From positions 206,278-270,277 of the forward strand of contig NZ_LMQU01000012.1 in NCBI RefSeq assembly GCF_001425445.1: a DNA stretch of 64,000 bases. Direction: 5' to 3'. The DNA comes from Devosia sp. Leaf420 (GTDB lineage: Bacteria > Pseudomonadota > Alphaproteobacteria > Rhizobiales > Devosiaceae). The position numbers and the translations under genes were made by a program. This document shows, in pieces, positions 34,582 to 44,678 of the stretch. Under the pieces are notes generated by a model, which had not been told where the DNA came from, searched no databases, and saw only the letters and a program-made list of their open reading frames with translations. Position 1 is the stretch's first letter; the number at the start of each line of letters is the position of its first letter.

Positions 34582-34604
34582 GCAGGGCTGTCCACACACA
34601 CGAT

Positions 34605-34692
34605 GGACACCCTCCCCTTTGACGGGGAGGGGTGTTCACACGCTCGAAAATGGTGGCTCCCCTCGCCCCCTCCCCCGTCAAGGGGGAGGTGT
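34605..34692. repeat. Twin-palindrome intergenic repeat (CTCCCCC-type)
   Basis: CCTCCCCTTTGACGGGGAGG and CCCTCCCCCGTCAAGGGGGAGG flank about 30 bases. Between the convergent Ldh_2 and SDR genes; likely also stops transcription from both sides. Confidence 0.85.
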
Positions 34693-34724
34693 GGCGTTGA
34701 GTGTGTGAGAGGCGCGGAGGACCC

Positions 34725-35501
34725 TCAATCTTCCCGATAAATATCAAACGGCCCGATCGCCTGCGTCGTCGCCATCAGTTCGATCTTGTTGACGTTGACA
34801 TGCGCAGGCAGGGTCGTCGCCCAGAAGATGCTTTCGGCGATGTCGTCGGCATTCATGGCCTTGGTCTTGGAATAGGGCGCGGAGGCCTTGCCTTCGTCGC
34901 CCTTGAAGCGGACGAGGGAAAACTCCGTCTCGGTCAGGCCCGGCTCGATATTGGTGACGCGGACCTTCTTGCCCTGCAGGTCTGAGCGGAGGTTGAGGGC
35001 GAATTGTTTTACGAAGGCCTTGGTCGCGCCATAGACCGAGCCGCCGGGATAGGCATATTCGCCGGCTACCGAGCCCAGAGTAACGACATGGCCGCCGCCG
35101 CGGGCGATGAGGCCGGGCAGCAACAGGCGGACGGTGTAGACGAGGCCCGAAATATTGGTGGAGATCATGGTCTCCCAATCTTCGAGATTGGCTTCGGCGG
35201 CAGGCTGCAAACCAAGCGCGAGGCCGGCATTGGCGAGGACGATGTTGACGCCGTCGAAGGGCGCGGGAAGGTCGGCGATCGCCTTTTCCATGGCGGCCCG
35301 ATCCTGCACGTCGAGGGCGATGATGTGGCAATTGTCAGCGCCAAGCTCGGCCTGCAGCTTTTCCAGCCGATCCTGACGCCGACCGGTTGCGATCACCTTG
35401 CCGCCGGCAGCGACATAGCGGCGGGCGGCAGCCTCGCCGAAGCCGGAGGTGGCGCCGGTGATGAAGACGACAAAGCGGCTGGGATCGAGCAGCTGGTACA
35501 T
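34725..35501 (-). CDS. Short-chain dehydrogenase/reductase (YdfG-like)
   Basis: 258 aa, NADP-type Rossmann fold: VFITGATSGFGEAAARRYV, then ATGRRQDRLEKL (the RR favours NADP), NAG at LANAGLAL, catalytic Ser in LGSVAGEYAYPGGSVYGATKAF (Ser-Tyr-x3-Lys). The C-terminal layout, with PAHVNVNKIELMATTQ, resembles YdfG-type 3-hydroxy acid/serine dehydrogenases and malonic semialdehyde reductases. It stands alone on its strand; the divergent neighbour is tamA. Confidence 0.88.
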   Translation of the reverse strand: MYQLLDPSRFVVFITGATSGFGEAAARRYVAAGGKVIATGRRQDRLEKLQAELGADNCHIIALDVQDRAAMEKAIADLPAPFDGVNIVLANAGLALGLQPAAEANLEDWETMISTNISGLVYTVRLLLPGLIARGGGHVVTLGSVAGEYAYPGGSVYGATKAFVKQFALNLRSDLQGKKVRVTNIEPGLTETEFSLVRFKGDEGKASAPYSKTKAMNADDIAESIFWATTLPAHVNVNKIELMATTQAIGPFDIYRED

Positions 35502-35848
35502 TTTTCGGTCCTGGAGGAATGGTCGAAGGGGAGGGTTTCAGGGTGGACCCGCAGGCGCGTTGCCGTCAACAGGCGTGGTGGCTCGCAGCGGCACGATCAG
35601 AATTAACAGCGTTGCCGATCGGCCACGCATCTGCCTTTCGCACCATCAATTTCTTCCCCGGTGCTTGCCCCGCGCTGCAATGCCGACCTACAGTCGCGCC
35701 GAACGCATCGCCCCTCGGGCACGCGGCGGAGGGTTAACCCAATCTTTCCTGCCGTCCCTCTATTCTCAGCTTCCGCCTATTGGTTGAAGCGTAACGGTCG
35801 GGAACTGGTCCACTGCAAAGAGCGCGTTGGGTATCGAGTATTGGCGCC
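35502..35848. other. Intergenic region with no recognised gene
   Basis: The 347 bases between the divergent SDR and tamA starts. No ORF with a plausible product, no palindromic repeat of the families seen elsewhere and no clear promoter boxes. A GGAAC (35801) and CGTT pair is 19 bases apart and is not an EcfG promoter. Confidence 0.5.
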
Positions 35849-37720
35849 TTGTGTTTCGCCGCGGCTGCATTGTCCGCAGCGGTCGGGCCTGCTTATGGTT
35901 TTGAACTCTTTGGCATGAAGTTTTTCGAGGACGAGACCGAAGAGTCCGTCATCGTCGACCCCCAGCCCTATGTGGTTACGTTCACCTCGAGCGAGGGCGG
36001 CGCGGTGGAAACCGCAGCGCGCAATGCCTCCTCGCTGATCGCGGACGAATCAGAGCCCGCCTCAGCCGCTGCCGGGCTGATTGCCAAGGCGCGGGGTGAT
36101 TACCGTCGCATCATCGCGGCGCTTTATAATGAAGGCCATTATGGCGCGGCCGTCAGCATCCGAATCGGTGGGGTCGAAGCGTCCACCCTCGCGCCCGACG
36201 TGAACCTGCCCGATCCGGTTGATGTCACCATTGCTGTGACGGCAGGACCGCTTTTCACCTTCAACAATGTCGCCATCGTCAATCAGGCGCCGCTGACCAG
36301 TGATGCCGGTGACGAAGTCGAACTGCCCGTCATGCGCGGCTATGGCGCGGGACAGATTGCGCGATCTTCCGTCATTCTCGCCGCCGAGCAATTGGCGGTG
36401 CAGGCTTGGCAGCAGCAGGGCTATGCCAAGGCAGAAGTGGTCAATCGCGATGTGATCGCCGACCATGCGCGGCAGACGGTCGATGTCACCATCACAGTCA
36501 ATCCCGGCCGCATCGCGGCATTTGGCGATATCAACGTCACCGGCACCGAGCGCATGAACCCCGAATTCGTGCGGCAGCAGGCCGGGCTTGCCGTGGGTCA
36601 GGAATACGATCCCGACGAGATCGAGCGGGCGCAGAAGCGACTTGATCGACTCGAAGTGTTCCGCGCGGCGCGTTTCCAGGCGGCGCAGGAAATCGGACCC
36701 GACGGGCTCTTGCCCTATCAGTTGATCGTCGAAGAATTACCCGGCCGCCGCTTTGGTGCAGGCGCGAGCTTCTCGACCGTCGATGGGCTCGGCATTGAAG
36801 GCTATCACCTCTGGCGCAATCTCTTTGGCCAGGCCGAGCGGCTTAGGCTCGATGCGCGCGTTGCCAGCATTGCCTGGCCGATCGATACGGCGCAATTCGA
36901 TTATTTCTTCGGTGGCACCTTTACCAAGCCGGGCTTCTTGACGCCGGATACCGATCTTGTCGCCGCCATTTCGGCCGAGCGGACGATCTATCCGACCTAT
37001 ACCGAAACTTCGGCGCTCGGACGGGTCGGCTTGACCCATTATCTTTCCGATGAGCTGACGCTTGAAGGCGGCGCGAGCTATGAGCGCGCCCGCTTCGACG
37101 ACGTCTTTGGCACGCGCGATTTCTCGACGTTGGGCGTTTATGCCGGCGCGACCTTTGATGGCCGCAACAGCACGGTCGATCCGACCGAGGGCATTTATGC
37201 CGCCGGCACGGCAGAGCCTTATTATGACTTTGCCTTCGGCAAGATGGGTCTGCGCGTCACGGCCGAAGCGCGCACCTATTTTGGTTTTTCCGAAAATGAT
37301 CAGTTCGTTCTCGCCGGTCGCATCAAGGGCGGCGCGCTGCTCGGGCCGGGACTCAATGAAATTCCGCCGGACAAACTGTTCTTTTCAGGCGGCGGCGGGT
37401 CCGTACGTGGCTACGGGTTCAAGTCGATCGGCGTCGACAATGGCAATGGGCAGGTGACGGGTGGCCGCTATCTGCTCGAGGCTTCGCTCGAAGCGCGCGC
37501 CAAGGTGACCGAGAGCATCGGCGTGGTCGGTTTCGTCGATGGCGGCTATGTCGCGGCTGATACCTTCCCCGGCCTTGAGGATCTGCGGCTCGGCGCCGGT
37601 GTTGGTGCTCGCTATTATACGGGTCTTGGTCCGCTGCGGCTCGATCTGGCCATTCCGCTCAACAAGCGCGCCGGCGATCCCGATTATGCCATCTACGCTG
37701 GCATAGGGCAGGCATTCTGA
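35849..37720 (+). CDS. tamA: TamA-type outer-membrane assembly protein (BamA/Omp85 family)
   Basis: 623 aa: a signal-like N-terminus ending in AYG-FEL, POTRA domains (about 60-290; VDVTIAVTAGPLFTFNNVAI, then VDVTITVNPGRIAAFGDINV), and a C-terminal beta-barrel with the VRGYGF motif (GGGGSVRGYGFKSIG) and terminal aromatic YAGIGQAF. It works with TamB to insert outer-membrane proteins; tamB overlaps the stop. The start is uncertain: TTG 35849 yields a short uncharged leader, whereas the frame is open back to 35795 and a CTG at 35813 would give a proper basic signal peptide (QRARWVSSIGALCF...). No ATG or GTG is available upstream. Confidence 0.9.
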   Translation: MCFAAAALSAAVGPAYGFELFGMKFFEDETEESVIVDPQPYVVTFTSSEGGAVETAARNASSLIADESEPASAAAGLIAKARGDYRRIIAALYNEGHYGAAVSIRIGGVEASTLAPDVNLPDPVDVTIAVTAGPLFTFNNVAIVNQAPLTSDAGDEVELPVMRGYGAGQIARSSVILAAEQLAVQAWQQQGYAKAEVVNRDVIADHARQTVDVTITVNPGRIAAFGDINVTGTERMNPEFVRQQAGLAVGQEYDPDEIERAQKRLDRLEVFRAARFQAAQEIGPDGLLPYQLIVEELPGRRFGAGASFSTVDGLGIEGYHLWRNLFGQAERLRLDARVASIAWPIDTAQFDYFFGGTFTKPGFLTPDTDLVAAISAERTIYPTYTETSALGRVGLTHYLSDELTLEGGASYERARFDDVFGTRDFSTLGVYAGATFDGRNSTVDPTEGIYAAGTAEPYYDFAFGKMGLRVTAEARTYFGFSENDQFVLAGRIKGGALLGPGLNEIPPDKLFFSGGGGSVRGYGFKSIGVDNGNGQVTGGRYLLEASLEARAKVTESIGVVGFVDGGYVAADTFPGLEDLRLGAGVGARYYTGLGPLRLDLAIPLNKRAGDPDYAIYAGIGQAF

Positions 37721-40700
37721 TGGCTTGGTCTCGCAATCATCGCCGGCTGGCCCTTGTCGGTCTCATTCTTGTGCCCATGACGGCTATTCCCGCGACACTG
37801 ATGGCGCAGGATGGATCGGACCAGGAGCAGAAGGACTGGCTCACGAGTTTCGTGCAGGATCGGCTATCGACGCCTGAACGGCAGATCACCCTTTCCAATA
37901 TCGAGGGTGCGCTTGGTTCGGATGTGACGATCCGTGAGATCACCATTTCCGACCAGCAGGGCGTGTGGCTGCGCGTCAATAATGCCAGCCTCAACTGGAG
38001 CCAAACGGCGCTGTTTACCGGCCGGCTGCAGGTCAATTCGCTGAAAGCGGATTCGATCGAATATCTGCGTAATGCCGTTCCTGCCGAGGGTGTCGACCTG
38101 CCGCCGCCGGAAGCGGGTAGTTTTTCGGTGCCGGAATTTCCGGTGGCGATCGAGCTTGGTGAGCTGTCGATCCCCAAGGTGACGTTCGGCGAAGGCGTGT
38201 TCGGGCTTGGCTCTGAGATTTCGCTGGCGGGCAATCTCAAGCTCGATGGCGGCAATCTCGATACGACGCTCGATATCGTGCGGCTTGATGGCCCGGGCGG
38301 CACGCTCGATCTCGACCTCAAATATGCGCGCGACAGCAACGAGATCAATCTCAACCTCGATCTCAACGAGCCGGAAAATGGCGTCCTCGCCAATCTCCTC
38401 AGCATCGAGGGGCGGCCGGCCATGCAGTTGACGCTGGCGGGGCAGGGGCCGGTTGCCGATCTTCGTGCCGATCTCAATCTCCTCGCCAATGGCCAGACGG
38501 CGCTTTCGGGCGTTTCGACGATCACGCAGAATGCCGACGGATATCTGATTGACGCCAATCTCGGCGGGCCGCTCTCGACCCTGATCGCCGAACAGTATCG
38601 CCCATTCTTCGGCGCCGATACGCGGCTGACGGCCAATGCCCTCCTGCGCAGCGCCGGTGGGTTCGATCTCAACGCCCTCAATATTTCCGGCGGGCAACTG
38701 GCGCTTGAAGCGACGGCCAGCACCACGGCCGACAATTTCCTCTCCCGCCTCGATTTGAAGGCTTCCATCGCCGATCCTCAGGGTGGACTCGTGACGCTGC
38801 CGGCGGCGGGCACGACGCAGGTGCGCGCGGCGCAGTTCGTCATCGATTTTGGCGAAGATGGCTCGGAAGATTGGCGGGCTGATGTCGGTATCGACGGGCT
38901 CGTGACCGATGAGTTTTCGGCCGCGCGGGTGGGCCTTAACGTCAATGGCGTCGCAAGCGCTCTCGCTGATCCCACGAAGCGCATGATCACCTTCAATGGC
39001 GATGGTGCCGTGTCCGGGATTACCGGCGACGAGGCTGTCATCGCCGCGCTTGGGGACAGCGTCGGGCTTGGCCTTGCTGGCCTCTGGAATGCCGGGCAGC
39101 CGATTGAACTGGCGCAGTTGCGCGTCGTCGGCAAGGCGCTGACGGCAGGACTTTCGGGCAATATCGACGGCGGCGGGTTTCGTGGGCGCATTGGTCTTCA
39201 GACCGACAATATCGCGCCGTTCTCGGCGCTGGCCGGGCGCGACCTGACCGGTGCGCTCTCGCTCGATGCCGAGGGATCGCTCGCCTTTATTGGTGGCGGT
39301 TTTGACCTGACCTTTGATGGTTCGGGCAATAATCTCACCATCGACGATCCGACAGCCGATGCCTTGCTCGCGGGCAATGTGGCGCTGTCCGGCCGCCTGG
39401 CGCGCACGCCGGCCGGTCTCGTCGCCGACGACTTTGCGATCACCAATCCGCAGGTGCAGTTCACCGCCGATGGCGTCTATGGCACGGCCGAAGCCAATTT
39501 TGCCATTGGGCTCGATCTCTCCGATCTCGGCCTTCTGAGCGATCAGGCCTCCGGCGCGTTGAATGTGCGTGGCACGGCCAAATCCACCAGCGCCGAGGCG
39601 CCGGTTGTTCTCGCGCTCGACGCCAATGTGGCTGATGGCCGGTTGATCGACCGGACGCTGCGCGATGCGAAGCTCGGGCTCAACCTCGACGTGCTCAGTG
39701 GCAAGATCAGCGGCAGTGTCGATGGCTCGGCCATGCTCGATGGCTATGAGGCAACGCTCTCGTCGCAGATCGCTGTCGATGAAGTGCAGCAGGCGCTCAA
39801 GGACCTGAATTTCGAGATTGCCGGCACGCGGATTTTTGGTTCGGTCAGCCGTGCGGTCGATACCGCTTTGCTGACGGGCCGGCTCGACGTCGTCGCGCCG
39901 GATGTGTCGCTCGCGGCAGCTTTGCTCCTGCAGGACGCTGCCGGCAGCGTCAATGCGGCGCTGGTTCTTGCGCCGGTTGATGGCACGCAGCAGGTGGGGC
40001 TAACGGCCAATGCCAGCGGTTTGACGGTCAACGATATCGTCGTCGGCCGCGCTGATATCACCGGGACGGTCAGCGATCTCTTCGGCGTGCCCGTCGCCAA
40101 TGGCACGATTGCGGCCAGCGATGTGAAGGCGGCCGGCGCCACCATAACGAGCCTCAATGCCCGCGCAGACCAAAGCGGCGACACCACGCGCTTTGATGGC
40201 GAAGCCGCGCTTGCGACCGGTACTCGTATCGATCTTGCTGGTGCTTTGGCGCCGACCGATGGCGGCTATCGTCTCTCTCTCGATCGCGCCAACCTGACGC
40301 AAGGCACGCTGGCCGCACGGCTGGCTTCGCCGACGGAACTGATCGTTCGCGACAATGCCGTGTCGCTTGATGCGCTGCGGTTCGATGTCGGGTCGGGCAG
40401 CATCACGGCGACCGGCACGGCCGGCGAAACGCTCAATATGCGCGTCCAGATTTCGGCGCTGCCGTTGTCTATCGCCAATACGATCGTGCCGAGCCTTGGT
40501 CTGGCCGGGACGCTCGAGGGCACGGCGGTCATTTCCGGTTCGTCGTCCGATCCCCAAGTGCAGTTCCAGGCGCAGGGCAGCGGCATCAATGCGGCCGTCA
40601 TCCAGCCCTTCGGCATTGCGCCGGTGAGCATCACGGCAAGCGGGACCTATGCCAATAATTTAGTGGCGCTTGAGCGGCTGGCGGCCAATGGCTCGGGTGG

Positions 40701-42048
40701 TCTCTCCGTGTCCGGCTCGGGCCGCGTGCCGCTTGCGGGCAATGGGCTGGCCGTGTCTCTAACCGGTTCGGCGCCACTGGCGCTCGCCAATCGCTTCGTC
40801 GCCGATCGCGGCGGGCAGCTTTCCGGCACAGCCAATTTCAACGCCGATGTCTCGGGCAGCATTTCCGCGCCACAGTTTGGTGGCTCGGTTTCCGTCGCGG
40901 GCGCAGGCTATATTGATCCCGAGCTCAACCTGCGTTTGACGGGCATTACGGGCCGGGCAAGCCTTGCAGGCACCCAGGCTCGGATCGAAAATCTTTCGGC
41001 CAACCTTTCGACGGGTGGCTCGGCTTCGGCCTCGGGTACCGTCGGCATTTCGGGTCAATTCCCGGCCGATCTCAGCGTCTCGATCAATTCGGCGCGCTAC
41101 TCGGATGGCGAGATTTTCCTCGCGACCGTTTCGGGCGGGTTGAGGCTGACTGGCAATCTTCTTGGTACGCCGCTGCTTGCCGGCAACGTCACCATCGAAA
41201 ACGCCAATATCACCGTTCCGGAAGGCTTTGGTGGCGGCACGCCGCTGATCGATGTGCGCCACATCAATACCCCGCCTGCCGTCAGCCAGACGCTGCAGCG
41301 CGCGCGGATCGATGCGGCTGGTGCGCCGGTTCCGCAGACGCGGTCGGCTGGTCTCTTGCTCGACGTCAATGTCAATGCGCCGAACCAGATCTTCATTCGC
41401 GGCCGTGGTCTCGATGCCGAGGTCGGCGGTTCGGTGCGGCTTGCCGGGCCGCTCAACAATATCCAGCCGGTCGGTGCCTTCTCGCTCGAACGCGGTCGTC
41501 TTTCCGTGCTTGGCCAGCGGCTTGATTTCGAGACGGGCACTGTGACGCTGGTCGGCGATCTCGATCCGCAGCTTTATTTCGTGGCACGGACCGAGGGCGA
41601 CAACATCACCGTTTTCGTCACCATTTCCGGTCGCGCTTCGGCGCCTGATGTGAGCTTCAGTTCCAACCCCAGCCTGCCGCAGGATGAAGTCCTCAGCCGC
41701 CTGATCTTCAAGCGCTCCATGGGCGAACTGTCGCCGATCCAGTTGGCTCAGCTTGCGGGCGCGGCGGCGGAGCTCGTCGGCGGCGGCGGTGGAGGCGGCC
41801 TCGTCGATGGTCTTCGCGGTGCGGCCGGCCTCGCCGATCTCGACGTCGTCACAGATGCGCAGGGCAATGTTGGCGTGCAGGCCGGGACCTATCTGCAGGA
41901 CAATGTCTATCTTGGCGTCACGGCTGGGGCCAATGGACAGTCGAAAGTGTCGATCAATCTCGATGTGACCGACGATCTCGTCGTGCGCGGCGCTGCGGGG
42001 CAGGATGGGAATTCGAGCGTCGGCGTCTATTACGAGCAGGATTACTGA
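37720..42048 (+). CDS. tamB: TamB-type inner-membrane/periplasm-spanning assembly protein (DUF490)
   Basis: 1442 aa. A signal anchor (ALVGLILVPMTAIPATLMAQ) is followed by a very long beta-taco region of repeated amphipathic strands (AsmA-like; many G-x-L-x-L/D-G repeats) and the C-terminal TamB domain at about 1050-1442 (FGGGTPLIDVRHINTP, FIRGRGLDAEVGG, PDVSFSSNPSLPQDEVLSRL, FKRSMGELSPIQLAQLA), ending in an aromatic (YEQDY). It links the inner membrane to TamA and helps move lipid or protein to the outer membrane. Overlaps tamA and the downstream methyltransferase by 1 base (TGATG). Confidence 0.95.
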   Translation: MAWSRNHRRLALVGLILVPMTAIPATLMAQDGSDQEQKDWLTSFVQDRLSTPERQITLSNIEGALGSDVTIREITISDQQGVWLRVNNASLNWSQTALFTGRLQVNSLKADSIEYLRNAVPAEGVDLPPPEAGSFSVPEFPVAIELGELSIPKVTFGEGVFGLGSEISLAGNLKLDGGNLDTTLDIVRLDGPGGTLDLDLKYARDSNEINLNLDLNEPENGVLANLLSIEGRPAMQLTLAGQGPVADLRADLNLLANGQTALSGVSTITQNADGYLIDANLGGPLSTLIAEQYRPFFGADTRLTANALLRSAGGFDLNALNISGGQLALEATASTTADNFLSRLDLKASIADPQGGLVTLPAAGTTQVRAAQFVIDFGEDGSEDWRADVGIDGLVTDEFSAARVGLNVNGVASALADPTKRMITFNGDGAVSGITGDEAVIAALGDSVGLGLAGLWNAGQPIELAQLRVVGKALTAGLSGNIDGGGFRGRIGLQTDNIAPFSALAGRDLTGALSLDAEGSLAFIGGGFDLTFDGSGNNLTIDDPTADALLAGNVALSGRLARTPAGLVADDFAITNPQVQFTADGVYGTAEANFAIGLDLSDLGLLSDQASGALNVRGTAKSTSAEAPVVLALDANVADGRLIDRTLRDAKLGLNLDVLSGKISGSVDGSAMLDGYEATLSSQIAVDEVQQALKDLNFEIAGTRIFGSVSRAVDTALLTGRLDVVAPDVSLAAALLLQDAAGSVNAALVLAPVDGTQQVGLTANASGLTVNDIVVGRADITGTVSDLFGVPVANGTIAASDVKAAGATITSLNARADQSGDTTRFDGEAALATGTRIDLAGALAPTDGGYRLSLDRANLTQGTLAARLASPTELIVRDNAVSLDALRFDVGSGSITATGTAGETLNMRVQISALPLSIANTIVPSLGLAGTLEGTAVISGSSSDPQVQFQAQGSGINAAVIQPFGIAPVSITASGTYANNLVALERLAANGSGGLSVSGSGRVPLAGNGLAVSLTGSAPLALANRFVADRGGQLSGTANFNADVSGSISAPQFGGSVSVAGAGYIDPELNLRLTGITGRASLAGTQARIENLSANLSTGGSASASGTVGISGQFPADLSVSINSARYSDGEIFLATVSGGLRLTGNLLGTPLLAGNVTIENANITVPEGFGGGTPLIDVRHINTPPAVSQTLQRARIDAAGAPVPQTRSAGLLLDVNVNAPNQIFIRGRGLDAEVGGSVRLAGPLNNIQPVGAFSLERGRLSVLGQRLDFETGTVTLVGDLDPQLYFVARTEGDNITVFVTISGRASAPDVSFSSNPSLPQDEVLSRLIFKRSMGELSPIQLAQLAGAAAELVGGGGGGGLVDGLRGAAGLADLDVVTDAQGNVGVQAGTYLQDNVYLGVTAGANGQSKVSINLDVTDDLVVRGAAGQDGNSSVGVYYEQDY

Positions 42049-42650
42049 TGAGCTATTGGGACGAGCGCTACAGCACGTCCGAGTACCTTTTCGGAGAGGA
42101 GCCCAACGCTTTCCTCGCGCGCCAGGCGCATCTGCTCCCCAAGTCTGGGACGGCTTTGGCCATCGCCGATGGGGAAGGGCGCAACGGGGTCTGGCTCGCC
42201 GAACAGGGGCTGGGCGTCGTGTCTTTTGATGCCTCGCCGGTCGGTATCGAGAAAGCCAGGCGGCTCGCGCAGAAGCGTGGGGTCGCTCTCGATCCACAGC
42301 TCGTCGATATCGCCCTTTATGGTTGGCCGGTTGAGCAGTTCGACGTCGTTGTCGGCATCTTCTTTCAGTTCGCCGGACCTGACCTGCGCGATGCGATCTT
42401 TGCGGGCATGCAACGAACCCTCAAGCCCGGTGGCCTGTTGATCCTGGAAGGCTATGGTCCGCGCCAGCTCGAGTACAAGACCGGTGGGCCGAGCATGATC
42501 GAGAACCTCTATACCGAAGCTTTGCTCGCCGAGAAGTTCGCCGGTCTCGAGATTTTGCAGCTGCAGGACCATGATGTCGAGCTCGCCGAAGGCGCGCGGC
42601 ATGTAGGCCGGTCGCATCTCGTTGATCTTGTGGCGCGTAAGCCCGGATAG
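42048..42650 (+). CDS. Class I SAM-dependent methyltransferase (TehB/TPMT-like)
   Basis: 200 aa. It opens SYWDERYSTSEYLFGEEPNAF, the W-x-x-R-Y...Y-x-x-G-x-x-P-N pattern typical of the TehB-like group. The SAM motif is modified (ALAIADGEGRNGVWLAEQG), with FDASPVGIEKARRLA as motif II and LKPGGLLILEGYGP as motif V. Substrate unknown; possibly a detoxifying methyltransferase. Co-transcribed with tamAB through a TGATG junction, so it may simply ride on that operon. Confidence 0.9.
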   Translation: MSYWDERYSTSEYLFGEEPNAFLARQAHLLPKSGTALAIADGEGRNGVWLAEQGLGVVSFDASPVGIEKARRLAQKRGVALDPQLVDIALYGWPVEQFDVVVGIFFQFAGPDLRDAIFAGMQRTLKPGGLLILEGYGPRQLEYKTGGPSMIENLYTEALLAEKFAGLEILQLQDHDVELAEGARHVGRSHLVDLVARKPG

Positions 42651-42688
42651 CGGGTTGTTCTTCCACCCTCCTTCTTGAACGTCCACCG

Positions 42689-42759
42689 CGTCATTCCCGC
42701 GAAAGCGGGAATCTCTGCGTCGGTGCGATGGGATTCCCGCTTTCGCGGGAATGACGCCG
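42689..42759. repeat. Twin-palindrome intergenic repeat (CGTCATTCCC-type)
   Basis: Almost perfect inverse pair: CGTCATTCCCGCGAAAGCGGGAATC and GATTCCCGCTTTCGCGGGAATGACG with about 20 bases between. Lies between the convergent methyltransferase and yejA-like genes. Confidence 0.92.
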
Positions 42760-42812
42760 CGTTTGTGAAATTGACGGACCGGGACTGTTCCGATCCGCCT
42801 TGGTCAAGCCTA

Positions 42813-44666
42813 CTACCGGCCCGCGCCACCTGTCTTTTCCGCTTTGGCCTCATCCCACCACCAGATGCTCGGGAAGCCGCTGGCGAATTCGGGCAGGGTT
42901 TCAGGACGGCTGAAGCGGTCCCAGCGGGCGGTGCGGGAATAGCGCAGCGCATAGCCGGGGATAACGTAATCGTGGGCGAGAAGGACGCGGTCGAGCGCCT
43001 CGATCACGGCCAACTGCGTATCGCGGTCTGGCGCGGCGACGAGCTTATCGATCAATGTGTCGATGCCCTTGTCGGCGATCCCCGCATAATTGCGCGAGCC
43101 TTCTTCATTGGCGCTGCCTGACCCAAAGAAATCGCGCTGCTCGTTGCCGGGCGAGAAGGACTGCGTCCAGCCGGTATAGATCATGTCATAATCGAAGCTG
43201 CGCAGCCGGTTGATATATTGTGGCGTGTCGACGATGCGCACAGAGACGGCAATGCCGATCTGACCGAGATTGCGCTGCAGATTGGCAGCGATGGCTTCGA
43301 GCGTCGGCTGGTGCATCAGGATTTCGAATGAAAGCTGCTGACCATTGGCATCGACAAGCTGGGTCCCGTTGAGCGTGTAGCCTGCCTCGGTCAAGAGGCC
43401 GAGCGCCTTGCGGAGGTTTTCGCGCAGCTTGGTCGGGTCGCCATTGACCGGATTGGTGTAAGCCTCGGTGAAGACAGCCGGCGGGACTTCGTCCTTCACG
43501 CTATCGAGCACAGCGAGGGTTTCGCCCTGCGGCAGACCCTTGGCGGCGAAGGGGAGGCCAAAGAAGTAGCTGTCGATGCGGGCGTACTGATTATAGAAAA
43601 TCGTGTTGTTCAGCTCTTCGAAATCGAAGGCAAGGTTGATCGCTTCGCGGACGCGCTGATCCTGAAATTTCTCGCGGCGGAGATTGGGAATGAAGGCGGT
43701 CATGTCGCCGCGGCCGTTATAGTCCTGCGGGAATTCTTCGCGGACGACGCGGCCTTCTGTAACGGCTGGGAAATCGAAGCCCGTGGCCCAGCGGCGGGCG
43801 GTATATTCGCTCCAATAATCAAACTGGTCGCCCTTGAACGCCTCGAACCAGACGGATTCATCGAGGAAATATTCGTAGTCGATCACGTCGAAATTGTTGG
43901 TACCGATCTGGGTCGGATGGTCCTTGGCCCAATAATTTTCATCGCGCGTATAGGTGATGGACCGGCCGGCATCGAAACTGGTAATTTTATAGGGGCCCGA
44001 GCCCATGGGCGGCTCGAGCGTCGAGGCACCGATATCGCGCTTCTTGCCATTGGCGTCTGTGCCCTCCCACCAATGCTGCGGCAGCACCATGAGCTGGCCG
44101 AGAATGTGCGGCAGCTCCTTGTTGCCGGTCATGTTGAAGGTGAAGGTGACTTCGCCCGGCGCCGTCACCTCGGCCTTGGTGATGTTGGCGTAATATTGGG
44201 TATACATCGGGCTGAGCTCAGTGAGCTTGTCGAAGGACCAGACGACATCCTCCGCCGTCACCGGCTCGCCATCCTGCCAACGTGCCTTGGGGTCCATGCG
44301 GAAGATGACGGAGCCGAAATCGTCGGCGACCTTCATCGATTCTGCGAGGAAACCGTAGGAAGTGTTCACCTCGTCGAGCGACGAGGTCAGCAGGGTCTCA
44401 TAGACCAAGCTCAAGCCAAGAGGGGCATCGCCCTTGGGCAGGATGGGGTTGAAGGTATCGAACCCGCCACGGGTGCCGAGCCGAACCGTACCGGTCTTGG
44501 GCGCATCGGGATTGACGTAATCGAAATGCGCAAAACCTTCGGGATATTTCGGCGCTTCTGTGAGGCTGTCGGCATAGACCCAGACTCCGGTGGGCGTTTG
44601 CGCCAAAGCGGGCAGAGCAAGGCCAAGGGTCAGAAGTCCGGAAGCAAGGAGTGTCGAAAACTTCAT
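42813..44666 (-). CDS. yejA: Peptide ABC transporter substrate-binding protein (YejA-like)
   Basis: 617 aa, the size of E. coli YejA (604). Signal peptide MKFSTLLASGLLTLGLALPALAQ. Family marks: AEAPKYPEGFAHFDYVNPDA-like opening (EAPKYPEGFAHFDYVNP), GTFDTFNPI-type segment (GGFDTFNPILPKG), KARWQDGEPVTAEDVVWSFD and YGFLAESMKV. YejABEF imports small peptides including microcin C-like compounds. Here yejA is the last gene of the operon, 12 bases after yejF, instead of first. Confidence 0.92.
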   Translation of the reverse strand: MKFSTLLASGLLTLGLALPALAQTPTGVWVYADSLTEAPKYPEGFAHFDYVNPDAPKTGTVRLGTRGGFDTFNPILPKGDAPLGLSLVYETLLTSSLDEVNTSYGFLAESMKVADDFGSVIFRMDPKARWQDGEPVTAEDVVWSFDKLTELSPMYTQYYANITKAEVTAPGEVTFTFNMTGNKELPHILGQLMVLPQHWWEGTDANGKKRDIGASTLEPPMGSGPYKITSFDAGRSITYTRDENYWAKDHPTQIGTNNFDVIDYEYFLDESVWFEAFKGDQFDYWSEYTARRWATGFDFPAVTEGRVVREEFPQDYNGRGDMTAFIPNLRREKFQDQRVREAINLAFDFEELNNTIFYNQYARIDSYFFGLPFAAKGLPQGETLAVLDSVKDEVPPAVFTEAYTNPVNGDPTKLRENLRKALGLLTEAGYTLNGTQLVDANGQQLSFEILMHQPTLEAIAANLQRNLGQIGIAVSVRIVDTPQYINRLRSFDYDMIYTGWTQSFSPGNEQRDFFGSGSANEEGSRNYAGIADKGIDTLIDKLVAAPDRDTQLAVIEALDRVLLAHDYVIPGYALRYSRTARWDRFSRPETLPEFASGFPSIWWWDEAKAEKTGGAGR

Positions 44667-44678
44667 GGGGCGCTCTGT

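Noticed and set aside
35801-35828. Possible EcfG promoter (GGAAC...CGTT) before tamA
   Set aside because: Spacer is 19 bases, outside the 16-17 required, and the boxes lie inside the probable tamA coding frame.
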